Of a DNA stretch of 64,000 nucleotides, positions 36,966 to 46,803 are shown piece after piece. Origin of the DNA: JASHVB01 sp035508435 (GTDB taxonomy: Bacteria; Pseudomonadota; Alphaproteobacteria; Acetobacterales; Acetobacteraceae); the NCBI GenBank assembly GCA_035508435.1, contig DATJNA010000115.1, forward strand, positions 1 through 64,000. The letters run 5' to 3'. The notes beneath the pieces were generated by a model, which saw only the letters and a list, made by a program, of their open reading frames with translations, was not told where the DNA came from and ran no database searches. How positions within the stretch are numbered: position 1 is the stretch's first letter; the number at the start of each line of letters is the position of its first letter. Made by a program: the position numbers and the translations under genes.

Positions 36966-38825
36966 TTGACATTCGCGCGCGCCCTCTTGATATCCCTGTC
37001 AGCACCCGCTCTAGGCGCGCCGCGCCGGAAGCGCGACTGTTGCGGCACTTGCCGCGACCTGCCATCGACTGGACCCGGTTTGACCGACACCACGACCGCC
37101 CCGGCGGACCCGACCGACGACGCGCCTATCGAGGCCGCGTCCACACCCGTTGCCACGGAACCGTCGCGCACGACCTTCGCCGATCTCGGCCTGTCCGAGA
37201 ATGTGCTGCATGCCGTGACCGACATGGGCTACCGCCACCCCACGCCGATCCAGGAGCAAGCGATCCCGTTCGTCCTCATGGGGCGGGACGTGATGGGGAT
37301 CGCCCAGACCGGGACCGGCAAGACCGCCGGCTTCACCCTGCCACTGCTGGACATCCTGTCCGGCTCGCGCGCCCGCGCCCGCATGCCGCGCAGCCTGATC
37401 CTGGAGCCGACCCGCGAACTCGCCTTGCAGGTGGCCGAGAATTTCGTCCAATACGGCAAGTACTTGAAGCTCACGCACGCCCTGATCATCGGCGGCGACA
37501 GCATGGCCGACCAGCGCGACGTCCTGAACCGGGGCGTCGACGTGTTGATCGCCACCCCCGGCCGGCTGATCGACATGTTCGAACGCGGCACCATCCTGCT
37601 CTCCGACGCCAAGATCCTGGTGATCGATGAAGCCGACCGCATGCTGGACATGGGCTTCATCCCCGACGTCGAGCGCATCGTCACCTTGCTCCCCCGCCAG
37701 CGGCAGACCCTGTTCTTTTCCGCAACGATGGGGCCGGAGATCCGCAAGCTGGGCGAGGCGTTCCTGCGCAATCCGAAGGAGATCGCCGTTTCGCGCCCCG
37801 CGTCGGTTGCGACCACCATCACCGAAGGCCTGGTGCTGGTGTCGGAGCATGACAAGCGCGAATCGCTGCGCCGGCTGGTCCGCACGCAGCATGTGCAGAA
37901 CGCATTGATCTTCTGCAATCGCAAGCGCGATGTGGACATCCTGTACAAGTCGTTGCTGCGGCATAAGTTCAGCGTCGGTGCGCTGCATGGTGACATGGCG
38001 CAGACGGTGCGTTTCGCCACGCTGGAGAAATTCAAGGCGGGCGAACTGCAGTTGCTGGTGTGCAGCGACGTCGCCGCCCGTGGCCTGGATATCGGCGGCC
38101 TGTCACACGTATTCAATTTCGACGTACCGCATCACGCCGAGGACTACGTCCATCGCATCGGCCGTACCGGCCGCGCGGGGCTGGCGGGCAACGCCTTCAC
38201 AATCGCCTGTCCCGAGGACCGCTACGCGGTGGAGGCGATCGAGAGGCTGGTCGGCCACGCGATTCCGGCGGTGAATGTCGAAGGCCTGGATCCGGTGGAT
38301 TGGGCGGAGGAGGACGGGCGCAAGCGCCGCCGCGGGCGTGGCAAGGAGAAGGGCCGCGAGAAGGACGCGAAGCCGCCGGCCGAGGGAAAAAAGCAAGACC
38401 AGGCGAAGAAGGACAAGCCCGAGGGCAGGCGCAGGCGCGAGCGGACGGTTCCCGAGGAGCAGGTCCAGACGGTTCCCGCTCCTGTTGTTGGAGGCGGAAA
38501 GGTAGAGAGCGCAGCCCCTTCGGCTCCGCCTCGGACCAGGCCGGCTCCCTCCGCTCCCGGTCCAGTTCGCGACACAGGCCCGCAAGGCGAGTTGGAGCAT
38601 GCAGCGGCCCGGCCTCGTCGCCCCGCCCCGCTGCAACCCGGCGAGGCCGGTAGGGAGCTGGAGCATGCCGCGGCCCGGACTCGTCGCTCGCGCCATGAGC
38701 CCCGCCACCCCGACGACCACGGCCCGCCGGTGCGTGGCTTCGGCGACGACGTGCCCGCCTTCATGTCGCTGCGCGCTCGACCCCGTGGCGCCGCGAAAAC
38801 CGAACCCCAGGAGAGCGAGGCATGA
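36966..38825 (+). CDS. DEAD-box RNA helicase
   Basis: The ATP-dependent RNA helicase core is complete: Q motif (FADLGLSENVLHAV, PTPIQEQAIP), AQTGTGKT, PTRELALQ, TPGRLID, DEAD, SAT, ARGLDI and HRIGRTGR. It resembles RhlE-type helicases of ribosome assembly and RNA decay. The tail (about 180 residues) is Lys/Arg-, Pro- and Ala-rich and contains a duplicated LEHAAAR segment. The start is uncertain: the frame has TTG at 36966 and TTG at 37080 but no ATG before the core, and neither has a good ribosome site. The stop overlaps the gcdH start as ATGA. Confidence 0.9.
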   Translation: MTFARALLISLSAPALGAPRRKRDCCGTCRDLPSTGPGLTDTTTAPADPTDDAPIEAASTPVATEPSRTTFADLGLSENVLHAVTDMGYRHPTPIQEQAIPFVLMGRDVMGIAQTGTGKTAGFTLPLLDILSGSRARARMPRSLILEPTRELALQVAENFVQYGKYLKLTHALIIGGDSMADQRDVLNRGVDVLIATPGRLIDMFERGTILLSDAKILVIDEADRMLDMGFIPDVERIVTLLPRQRQTLFFSATMGPEIRKLGEAFLRNPKEIAVSRPASVATTITEGLVLVSEHDKRESLRRLVRTQHVQNALIFCNRKRDVDILYKSLLRHKFSVGALHGDMAQTVRFATLEKFKAGELQLLVCSDVAARGLDIGGLSHVFNFDVPHHAEDYVHRIGRTGRAGLAGNAFTIACPEDRYAVEAIERLVGHAIPAVNVEGLDPVDWAEEDGRKRRRGRGKEKGREKDAKPPAEGKKQDQAKKDKPEGRRRRERTVPEEQVQTVPAPVVGGGKVESAAPSAPPRTRPAPSAPGPVRDTGPQGELEHAAARPRRPAPLQPGEAGRELEHAAARTRRSRHEPRHPDDHGPPVRGFGDDVPAFMSLRARPRGAAKTEPQESEA

Positions 38826-40027
38826 ACGACGCTCCGGCAACGCGCAAAGGCCAGTTCACGCCGTTCCAGTGGGACGATCCGCTGCGGTTTGAAAACGAGC
38901 TGTCCGACGACGAGCGCGCCATTCGCGAGGCGGCCCGCGCCTATTGCCAGGACAAGCTCTTCCCCCGTGCGTTGATGGCCAACCGCGAGGAGAAATTCGA
39001 CCGCGCCATCATGAACGAGATGGGCGAGATGGGATTCCTCGGCGCCACATTGGAAGGCTATGGCTGCGCCGGCATCAACTACGTCAGCTACGGCCTGATC
39101 GCCCGCGAGGTGGAGCGCGTCGATTCCGGCTATCGCAGCGCGTTCAGCGTGCAGTCCTCACTGGTGATGTACCCGATCTGGGCGTTCGGCTCGGAGGCGC
39201 AACGCCAGAAATTCCTGCCGGGGCTGCGCACCGGCGACCTGGTCGGCTGCTTCGGACTGACCGAGCCGGACGCCGGCTCGGACCCCGCCTCCATGCGCAC
39301 CCGCGCCAAGCAGGTGGACGGCGGCTATGTGCTGAATGGGTCGAAGACCTGGATCAGCAATTCGCCCATTGCCGATGTCTGCCTGGTATGGGCGAAGGAC
39401 GACGCCGGCGATATTCGCGGCTTCCTGGTGGAACGCGGCATGGCCGGCCTCACCACGCCGAAGATCGAGGGCAAGTTCTCCCTCCGTTGCTCCGTCACCG
39501 GCATGATCATGCTGGCCGACGTGTTCGTGCCGGCGGAAAATATGCTGCCCGACGTGAAGGGGCTGCGCGGCCCGTTCTCGTGCCTGAACAATGCGCGCTA
39601 TGGCATCGCCTGGGGTGCGCTCGGCGCCGCCGAGTTCTGCTGGCAGGCGGCGCGCGACTACACCATGCAGCGCATGATGTTCGGCCGCCCGCTGGCGGCG
39701 ACACAGCTCATCCAGAAGAAACTGGCGGACATGCAGACCGAGATCACGCTCGGCCTGCACGCCGTGCTGCGGCTGGGACGGCTGATGGATGCGCAGCAGG
39801 CGGCACCGGAAATGATCAGCCTGCTGAAGCGCAACAACTGCGGCAAGGCGCTGGAGATCGCCCGGACGGCGCGCGACATGCACGGCGGCAACGGCATCGC
39901 GGACGAATACCACGTGATCCGCCACGTGATGAACCTGGAGACGGTGAACACCTACGAGGGCACGCACGACGTGCATGCACTGATCCTGGGCCGTGCGCAG
40001 ACCGGTCTCTCCGCCTTCGGCGGCTGA
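38822..40027 (+). CDS. gcdH: Glutaryl-CoA dehydrogenase
   Basis: This 401-residue acyl-CoA dehydrogenase oxidises and decarboxylates glutaryl-CoA to crotonyl-CoA in lysine, tryptophan and aromatic breakdown. The family features are FGLTEPDAGSDPASM (flavin/substrate loop), DSGYRSAFSVQSSLVM and YEGTHDVHALILGRAQTG with the catalytic Glu. Length is normal. It starts within the helicase stop (ATGA), with GGAG upstream, so it is translated in the same message. That pairing is odd in function. The crotonase and thiolase genes at 58-61 kb could continue the pathway. Confidence 0.93.
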   Translation: MNDAPATRKGQFTPFQWDDPLRFENELSDDERAIREAARAYCQDKLFPRALMANREEKFDRAIMNEMGEMGFLGATLEGYGCAGINYVSYGLIAREVERVDSGYRSAFSVQSSLVMYPIWAFGSEAQRQKFLPGLRTGDLVGCFGLTEPDAGSDPASMRTRAKQVDGGYVLNGSKTWISNSPIADVCLVWAKDDAGDIRGFLVERGMAGLTTPKIEGKFSLRCSVTGMIMLADVFVPAENMLPDVKGLRGPFSCLNNARYGIAWGALGAAEFCWQAARDYTMQRMMFGRPLAATQLIQKKLADMQTEITLGLHAVLRLGRLMDAQQAAPEMISLLKRNNCGKALEIARTARDMHGGNGIADEYHVIRHVMNLETVNTYEGTHDVHALILGRAQTGLSAFGG

Positions 40028-41396
40028 TGTTGCCGAGGTAACGATCGAACGGGTCGGCGCCGACGGCGACGGCATCGCGACTCTGCCCGATGGCGAACGC
40101 ATCTACCTGCCGCTGACCTTGCCTGGGGAAGTCGTGCAGGTTGGCGCGACGACCCGTCGCGTCATGACGGGCCCCGACGGTCCTGCAATCCGCCAATCGA
40201 GCCCAGATCGCGTCACGCCGCCCTGCCCGCATTTCGGCGCCTGCGGCGGCTGCACGTTGCAGCATTGGCAAGACCACGCCTACGCCGCCTGGAAGTCCGA
40301 TCTGCTGCGGGACGCCCTGCGCCGCGCGGGTTACACCGACCCGCCGATCGCGCCGCTGGTACGATGCGCCCCGATGCAACGACGTCGCATGGACTTTGCC
40401 GCCCGGCGCACACCGCACGGCGTCGCGCTGGGTTTGCACACGCGTTCCGTCCCCTCGCCCGCCCATGTTGTCCCTTCTCCCGCTGCGCCTGGCCGGGCCG
40501 CGCAGCAGTCCGGCGGTCGGGCAAGGGCGCCACATGGTGCCCGTCCAGTCATCGACCTGTCCGCGTGCCCGGTTCTTCACCCCACCCTGTTCGCCCTGAT
40601 TGAACCGCTGCGCCGCATCCTCCCGCGCCTGTCCGCCCTCGGTCGTGAGGCCTCCGTCGTCGCCAATCTCCTTGACCACGGCTCGGATCTGCTGCTGCGC
40701 ACGGATAGAACGCTGGACCGTTCCGACCGCGAGCACCTGATCCGCTTCGCGCGCGAGCAACGCCTGGTGCGCGTCTCCTCGGCTCTGGGCAAAGCCGAGC
40801 CGGAGCCGGTGATCGTGTTGCAACCGCCGATCATCACCCTGTCGGGCGTCCCGGTGGAGCTGCCGCCCGGCGCGTTCCTCCAGGCGACCAATGCGGGTGA
40901 GGCCGCCATCGTCGACACCGTCCTCGCTGGCCTGCCGCAGCCTTTGCCTGCCCGCGCCCGCATTGGCGAACTCTATGCCGGCTGCGGCACCCTGACCTTC
41001 GCCTTGGCACAGCGAGCGCGCGTCCTCGCCTGGGAGGGAGACGCCGCCGCGGCATCCGCACTGCGCCAGGGCGCCAACCGGGCAGGGCTCGGCGGGCGGG
41101 TTGCGGTAACGCAGCGTGACCTGGCGCGGCAGCCGGTCATGGCCGCGGACCTGAACGGCTTCGCCGCAGCCGTGCTGGACCCGCCCCATGCCGGCGCCGC
41201 CGCCCAGACGGCTCAAATCGCCGCCGCCAAAGTGCCGACTGTTGTCTATGTCAGTTGCAACCCCGCCATGCTGGCGCGCGACGCCCGGACGCTGCGCGAT
41301 ACGGGCTACGCTCTGGCGGCCGCGACACCCGTGGATCAGTTCCTCTGGTCGGCGAGACTGGAAAGCGTGTGTGTCTTCGGCCACGCATCAGGCTGA
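39993..41396 (+). CDS. RNA (uracil-5-)-methyltransferase, RlmD/TrmA type
   Basis: This is a 467-residue SAM enzyme that methylates uridine C5 in 23S rRNA or tRNA. An N-terminal TRAM-like region precedes an iron-sulfur motif CPHFGACGGC with a later Cys in SACPVLHP. The SAM domain has ELYAGCGTLTF and the catalytic Cys in YVSCNPAMLARD. Residues about 152-183, which interrupt the usual LGLH...VIDLSACPVLHP, are an apparent in-frame insertion (separate entry). The start is a GTG at 39993, overlapping gcdH by 35 bases; no ATG is available near the domain start, so it is uncertain. Confidence 0.86.
   Translation: MRRPVSPPSAADVAEVTIERVGADGDGIATLPDGERIYLPLTLPGEVVQVGATTRRVMTGPDGPAIRQSSPDRVTPPCPHFGACGGCTLQHWQDHAYAAWKSDLLRDALRRAGYTDPPIAPLVRCAPMQRRRMDFAARRTPHGVALGLHTRSVPSPAHVVPSPAAPGRAAQQSGGRARAPHGARPVIDLSACPVLHPTLFALIEPLRRILPRLSALGREASVVANLLDHGSDLLLRTDRTLDRSDREHLIRFAREQRLVRVSSALGKAEPEPVIVLQPPIITLSGVPVELPPGAFLQATNAGEAAIVDTVLAGLPQPLPARARIGELYAGCGTLTFALAQRARVLAWEGDAAAASALRQGANRAGLGGRVAVTQRDLARQPVMAADLNGFAAAVLDPPHAGAAAQTAQIAAAKVPTVVYVSCNPAMLARDARTLRDTGYALAAATPVDQFLWSARLESVCVFGHASG
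40455..40545. repeat. Palindromic element inserted in frame in the RNA methyltransferase gene
   Basis: An outer imperfect inverted repeat (CCATGTTGTCCCTT at 40463-40476 with AAGGGCGCCACATGG at 40523-40537) encloses an inner one (CTGCGC at 40483-40488 with GCGCAG at 40500-40505). It encodes an extra segment of about 33 Pro/Ala/Arg-rich residues within a conserved region, without breaking the frame. Confidence 0.6.
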
Positions 41397-41570
41397 CGCT
41401 GCTTCGACCCCATCGACGTGAAGCCACCGTAACATCGGACCGCGAACGGTGTGGCGAACCACCCCTTGATTGCAAGGGCATGATCGAGGCCGTTGATCGC
41501 GAAGTGCGAGATGGCGAACCCACTGGACCCGGTCGCCGCGCTTGCCCCGCGCGCCCATCCATGCTTAACC

Positions 41571-41593
41571 GCCGCCCTCCCTGCCGGGGCGGC
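41571..41593 (+). promoter_or_regulatory. Candidate S6:S18-type leader hairpin before rpsF
   Basis: A perfect 7-bp stem (GCCGCCC with GGGCGGC) holds a 9-base loop that contains CCG at its 3' side, about 95 bases before the rpsF start. Leaders of rpsF-rpsR messages in many bacteria carry a hairpin with an exposed CCG that binds the S6:S18 pair and represses translation. The match here is by position and CCG only. Confidence 0.3.
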
Positions 41594-41687
41594 GGCACCG
41601 TCCCGGCTATGCCCGCCGCCTCGCTGATCCAACCATCACAGAGGCGTGGCCATCCCGGCCGGGGCCGACAGCCAGAGGGTCGCACAA

Positions 41688-42155
41688 ATGCCACTCTATG
41701 AATGCGTGCTCATCGCACGCAACGACGTCACGCAGCAGCAGGTCGACGGGATCGCCGACAACATCGCGGGCCAGCTCGAAACCGACGGCGGCGCGGTGAA
41801 GAAGCGCGAATACTGGGGCCTGCGCAGCCTGGCTTACCGGATCAAGAAGAATCGCAAAGGCCACTACCTGTTGCTCGGCCTCGACGCCAAGCCCGCCTTC
41901 ATCACGGAAATGGAACGCCAGCTTCGCCTCAACGAGGACGTGCTGCGTTTCATGACCATCCACGTGGACGAGATCGAGGAAGCGCAGTCGGCCATCCTGT
42001 CGCGCAAGTCCGATGACCGCGACCGTGCCTTCCGCGGTCCCAAGCCGGCGGGACGCTTCGAAAGCGGCCGCCGCCGTGGCTACGACGAACGCGAGGAATT
42101 CCGCGCCCGCGACGAATTCATGCGCGACGATTTCCGCGTCGGCGCCGAGGAGTAG
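41688..42155 (+). CDS. rpsF: Ribosomal protein bS6
   Basis: This 155-residue small-subunit protein has the S6 fold motifs (MPLYECVLIARNDVTQQQVD, YWGLRSLAYRIKKNRKGHY, RLNEDVLRFM). It has a long charged C-terminal extension (Arg/Asp/Glu-rich, about 40 residues), as in other alphaproteobacteria. The start at 41688 has AGAGGGT upstream; an in-frame ATG 42 bases earlier is rejected because the family starts at MPLYE. It leads the rpsF-rpsR-rplI operon, with six bases before rpsR. Confidence 0.97.
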   Translation: MPLYECVLIARNDVTQQQVDGIADNIAGQLETDGGAVKKREYWGLRSLAYRIKKNRKGHYLLLGLDAKPAFITEMERQLRLNEDVLRFMTIHVDEIEEAQSAILSRKSDDRDRAFRGPKPAGRFESGRRRGYDEREEFRARDEFMRDDFRVGAEE

Positions 42156-42161
42156 GCCGAC

Positions 42162-42437
42162 ATGTCCGAATCCAGCGAGATCAACCCCGCTGCACGCCGC
42201 GCCGCCGTTGGTGCCCGCCGGCCGTTCTATCGCCGCCGCAAGTCCTGCCCCTTCTCCGGGCCGAATGCGCCGAAGATCGACTACAAGGACGTGCGCCTGT
42301 TGTCCCGCTTCCTGTCGGAACGCGGCAAGATCGTGCCCAGCCGCATCACCGCGGTCTCGGCCAAGAAGCAGCGCGAACTCGCCCAGGCGATCAAGCGCGC
42401 CCGCTTCCTGGCGCTGCTGCCCTACATCGTGACCTGA
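42162..42437 (+). CDS. rpsR: Ribosomal protein bS18
   Basis: This 91-residue protein binds next to bS6 on the 30S platform. The family motifs FYRRRKSCPFSG, IDYKDVRLLSRFLSERGKIV and RARFLALLPYI are all present. It lies between rpsF and rplI with gaps of 6 and 13 bases. GAGGAG is present upstream. Confidence 0.98.
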   Translation: MSESSEINPAARRAAVGARRPFYRRRKSCPFSGPNAPKIDYKDVRLLSRFLSERGKIVPSRITAVSAKKQRELAQAIKRARFLALLPYIVT

Positions 42438-42450
42438 GGAGGCATCGGAG

Positions 42451-43029
42451 ATGGCCGCCGTTGACCTGATCCTGCTCCAGCGGGTCGAGAACCTGGGGCA
42501 GATGGGCGACCGGGTGAAGGTGAAGCCCGGCTATGCCCGCAACTTTCTGCTGCCGCAAAAAAAGGCCCTGCGTGCCAGCAAGGAGAACCTGGCTCGCTTC
42601 GAGCAGCAGCGGGCACAGCTCGAGGCGCAGAATCTCAAGCGGCGCGAGGAGGCGGAACGGGTCGCCGAACGCGTCGGTGGGCTGAGCGTGGTGGTGATCC
42701 GCCAGGCAGGAGAATCGGGCAGCTTGTATGGCTCGGTGTCGGCGCGCGACATCGCCGATGCGGCCACCGAGGCAGGGCTGACCATCAGCCGCCCGCAGGT
42801 CGTGCTGAACCAACCGATCAAGACGCTGGGCCTGAGCCAGGTGCGGGTGATGTTGCATCCTGAGGTCATGATACCGGTCACTGTGAACGTGGCTCGCAGC
42901 CCCGAGGAGGCGGAGCGGCAGGCGCGCGGCGAACGGGTCGGCGCCGAGGCCGAGGAGGAAGCCGCCGCCTTGGAGGCGACCGCGATGTTCGAAGCCCCCG
43001 GGGCAGGCGAGCAACCGAGCATCGGGTAG
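42451..43029 (+). CDS. rplI: Ribosomal protein bL9
   Basis: This 192-residue large-subunit protein has the N-terminal globular domain (ILLQRVENLGQMGDRVKVK, GYARNFLLPQKKA), the long connecting helix and a C-terminal RNA-binding domain. An extended acidic Ala/Glu-rich tail of about 40 residues is longer than in Escherichia coli. GAGGAGG precedes the start. It ends the ribosomal operon. Confidence 0.97.
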   Translation: MAAVDLILLQRVENLGQMGDRVKVKPGYARNFLLPQKKALRASKENLARFEQQRAQLEAQNLKRREEAERVAERVGGLSVVVIRQAGESGSLYGSVSARDIADAATEAGLTISRPQVVLNQPIKTLGLSQVRVMLHPEVMIPVTVNVARSPEEAERQARGERVGAEAEEEAAALEATAMFEAPGAGEQPSIG

Positions 43030-43092
43030 CTCTCTCCGCGGCGCCGACAACGCGGAGCATGGCAGCGAGGGTCCGCGATGGCAGGGGTCGGC

Positions 43093-43171
43093 TCTCCGTC
43101 CCACCGGCGAGGCGTCTCAGTTCTCCGTGCCACCGGCGAGGCGTCTCAGTTCTCCGTCCCTGCGGCGAGGC
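43093..43171. repeat. 29-bp tandem repeat at the 3' end of the truncated HPF gene
   Basis: TCTCCGT recurs at 43093, 43122 and 43151, exactly 29 bases apart. On the minus strand the unit holds the last codons and stop of the gene that ends at 43146 (RLAAGTEN-stop); the downstream copies read RLAGGTEN-stop. The gene's own 3' end is therefore the first unit. Confidence 0.9.
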
Positions 43172-43484
43172 GCACCTTCGCGCCGACCGGGCCGGCGTCG
43201 CCTGCCGCCTCCACATAGTGGGCGATCTCGCCCTGCTTCGGGACCTCGAACGGGCCATTCGTCACGCTGTCACGATGAAAATACCACTGTGAGCCGGTAC
43301 TGGTCCGGATAGACCCATGGTCCGCGCTTGGCTCCGAGACGCGGCAGCCGACGAGACGGCGGCAGCGGCGCTCCAACTTGTCCACGTGGCGGCGCAGCTC
43401 TGCTTCAATGGCCGGGGAAGGCTGTAGGTTGTGGAAAGCAATTTCGAGCGGCTGATCTATGGGGCGGTCCCGTGTCCGGTACAA
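43146..43484 (-). pseudogene. Internally deleted HPF/RaiA-cold-shock fusion gene (112 codons)
   Basis: Residues about 13-49 (LEIAFHNLQPSPAIEAELRR, then VDKLERRCRRLVGCRV) match the start of long ribosome-hibernation (HPF/RaiA-like) proteins. Residues about 76-110 (YFHRDSVTNGPFEVPKQGEI, ending GPVGAKVRL) match the cold-shock-like domain at the end of the same protein type. The roughly 100 residues normally between them are missing, yet the frame is open. AGGAGG about ten bases before a TTG start at 43484 suggests it may still be translated. It could be a decaying gene or a new short protein; the first is more likely. Confidence 0.65.
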
Positions 43485-43680
43485 CTATCGCCAACCTCCT
43501 GGCAGGGACGCAGTTGCCAGGAGCGGGCGAGAGGGGATGCAGCGACTGCCTGTCGCGCGCCGCCAAGGTCGGCCTCGACCCGCCCACCTTCAGGGCACCT
43601 CTCATCCCACTGGACAGTCCCCGACCGGCAGCGCATAGGCTGCCGCCGCCTCGGCCATCCGGAGTGCAACGGCCCAAGCG

Positions 43681-45258
<1,578 letters not shown>

Positions 45259-45263
45259 TCGCC

Positions 45264-46400
45264 ATGTTCATCCGTCCCATGTTCCGCATCATCCCCGACG
45301 GCACGCGCATCAGGTTCATGCGCGGCCGCTTCATGGGGCTGATCGTCTCGGCGATCCTGTCCACTGCCTCGGTGGTGTTGTTCTTCCACCCCGGGCTGCA
45401 TCTGGGCATCGACTTCTCGGGCGGCGTGGTGATCCAGGCGAAGACGCCGGCACCGGCGGATTTCGGCGAGATCCGCGGGGCGCTGACCGCCGCCGGCATT
45501 CCGGACCAGGGGGTGCAGCGCTTCGGTGGCCCGTCCGATGTGCTGATCCGGCTTGGCACCCAGCCGACCGAGAAGGCCACCGACCAGATGGTGGACCGCG
45601 TGCAGGCCGCGCTGAATACCAAGGTGCCCGGCACGAAGATCATGCAGGCGGACGCGGTGGGCGCCTCGGTGTCCGCCGAACTGTTCCGTAACGGATTGCT
45701 CGCGCTGGGCATCAGCCTGGCAATGATCCTGGTTTACATCTGGTTCCGCTTCGAATGGCAGTTCGCGGTCGGCGCCGTAGTGACGCTGATCCTGGACATC
45801 ACCAAGGCGATCGGCTTCCTGGCGATCACGCGCATCGATTTCGACCTGGTGATGGTGGCGGCGATCCTGACCATCCTGGGCTATTCCACCAACGACAAGG
45901 TGGTGGTGTACGATCGGGTGCGGGAGAATCTGCGCAAATACAAGTCGATGCCGCTGCGCGAGCTGATCGACCTCTCCATCAACGAGACGCTGAACAGGAC
46001 GTTGGGGACGTCGATGACGGTGTTCATCGCGGCGCTGCCGCTCGCCTTGTTCGGCGGGCAATCGATCTCCGGCTTCGCCTGGGTGATGCTGTTCGGCATC
46101 ATCGTGGGCACGTCGTCGTCGATCTTTATTGCGGCGCCGATCCTGTTGTTCCTGGGCGAGCACCGGTTGCGGCGGGAATCAGTGGCGGCGCCGCAGACAC
46201 AGGCGGTGAAGGCGTCGCTCGGTCCTGGACCGGCGGCTGCGCCGCGGGAGCCTCCGTCGGCACGCACGGCGGGTGGCGCCGAGCCGGCGCCGGTTGGGGC
46301 TGCCGGTCCGGCCGGTGCGCGGCCAGGGGAGCAACGGTCGGGCAATCGCGGCGGCTCGCGGACGGCGGCGCGGCAGGGCGGACGCGGGCGCGGGCGGTAA
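45264..46400 (+). CDS. secF: Protein translocase subunit SecF
   Basis: This is SecD's partner, 378 residues. It has FHPGLHLGIDFSGGVVIQ, then six membrane segments with VYIWFRFEWQFAVGAVVTL, ILTILGYSTNDKVVVYDRVR and INETLNRTLGTSMTVFIAAL. The last 75 residues are a Pro/Ala/Gly/Arg-rich cytoplasmic tail not needed for the fold. A longer frame that starts inside secD is a shadow; the true start is the ATG at 45264. Confidence 0.97.
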   Translation: MFIRPMFRIIPDGTRIRFMRGRFMGLIVSAILSTASVVLFFHPGLHLGIDFSGGVVIQAKTPAPADFGEIRGALTAAGIPDQGVQRFGGPSDVLIRLGTQPTEKATDQMVDRVQAALNTKVPGTKIMQADAVGASVSAELFRNGLLALGISLAMILVYIWFRFEWQFAVGAVVTLILDITKAIGFLAITRIDFDLVMVAAILTILGYSTNDKVVVYDRVRENLRKYKSMPLRELIDLSINETLNRTLGTSMTVFIAALPLALFGGQSISGFAWVMLFGIIVGTSSSIFIAAPILLFLGEHRLRRESVAAPQTQAVKASLGPGPAAAPREPPSARTAGGAEPAPVGAAGPAGARPGEQRSGNRGGSRTAARQGGRGRGR

Positions 46401-46803
46401 CCGCGCGGCCCAAGTCGGCGGATGCAATCACCCTGCGCTCTGCCCGTCGTTTTGGTGCATGAGATCCCGGTGCGAATGTTCGTTGCCAGCGCCGGTGGCT
46501 GCCGCCGCGCATGGCGACTGAAACGCGATCCGGTGCGGTTGGCGGGAGAGCAAGAAATTGCAACCACTGAGGCACACTGGCGCACGCAGATGAGCGTCCG
46601 CCCCAGGGACGGCGGGTGTGGGGGACGGCGCGTGTGGGGGACGGCGCGTGTGGCGGGCGGCGTCGGGTCGCGGCGGCAGCGCGCTCGAGCAGCAACGCTG
46701 CGAGCGCGATGGGGCGCAGGATGCCGCGGTTGATGTGAGCGAGGATGACGGGAAGCCGGGCGGTGCCCCAGGGCAGCCCCTCGGCGACGCCAACCGGCGG
46801 GTA
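46401..46803. other. Intergenic region with a 16-bp tandem repeat, no gene seen
   Basis: This 400-base gap separates secF from the leftward double CoA-transferase. It contains three 16-base units (starting ACGGCG at 46609, 46625 and 46641). Open frames exist on both strands but have no recognisable motifs or ribosome sites. Confidence 0.6.

Noticed and set aside
46428..46793. Leftward 121-codon frame after secF
   Set aside because: Pro/Ser/Ala-rich with no motif or ribosome site, and it crosses a 16-bp repeat.
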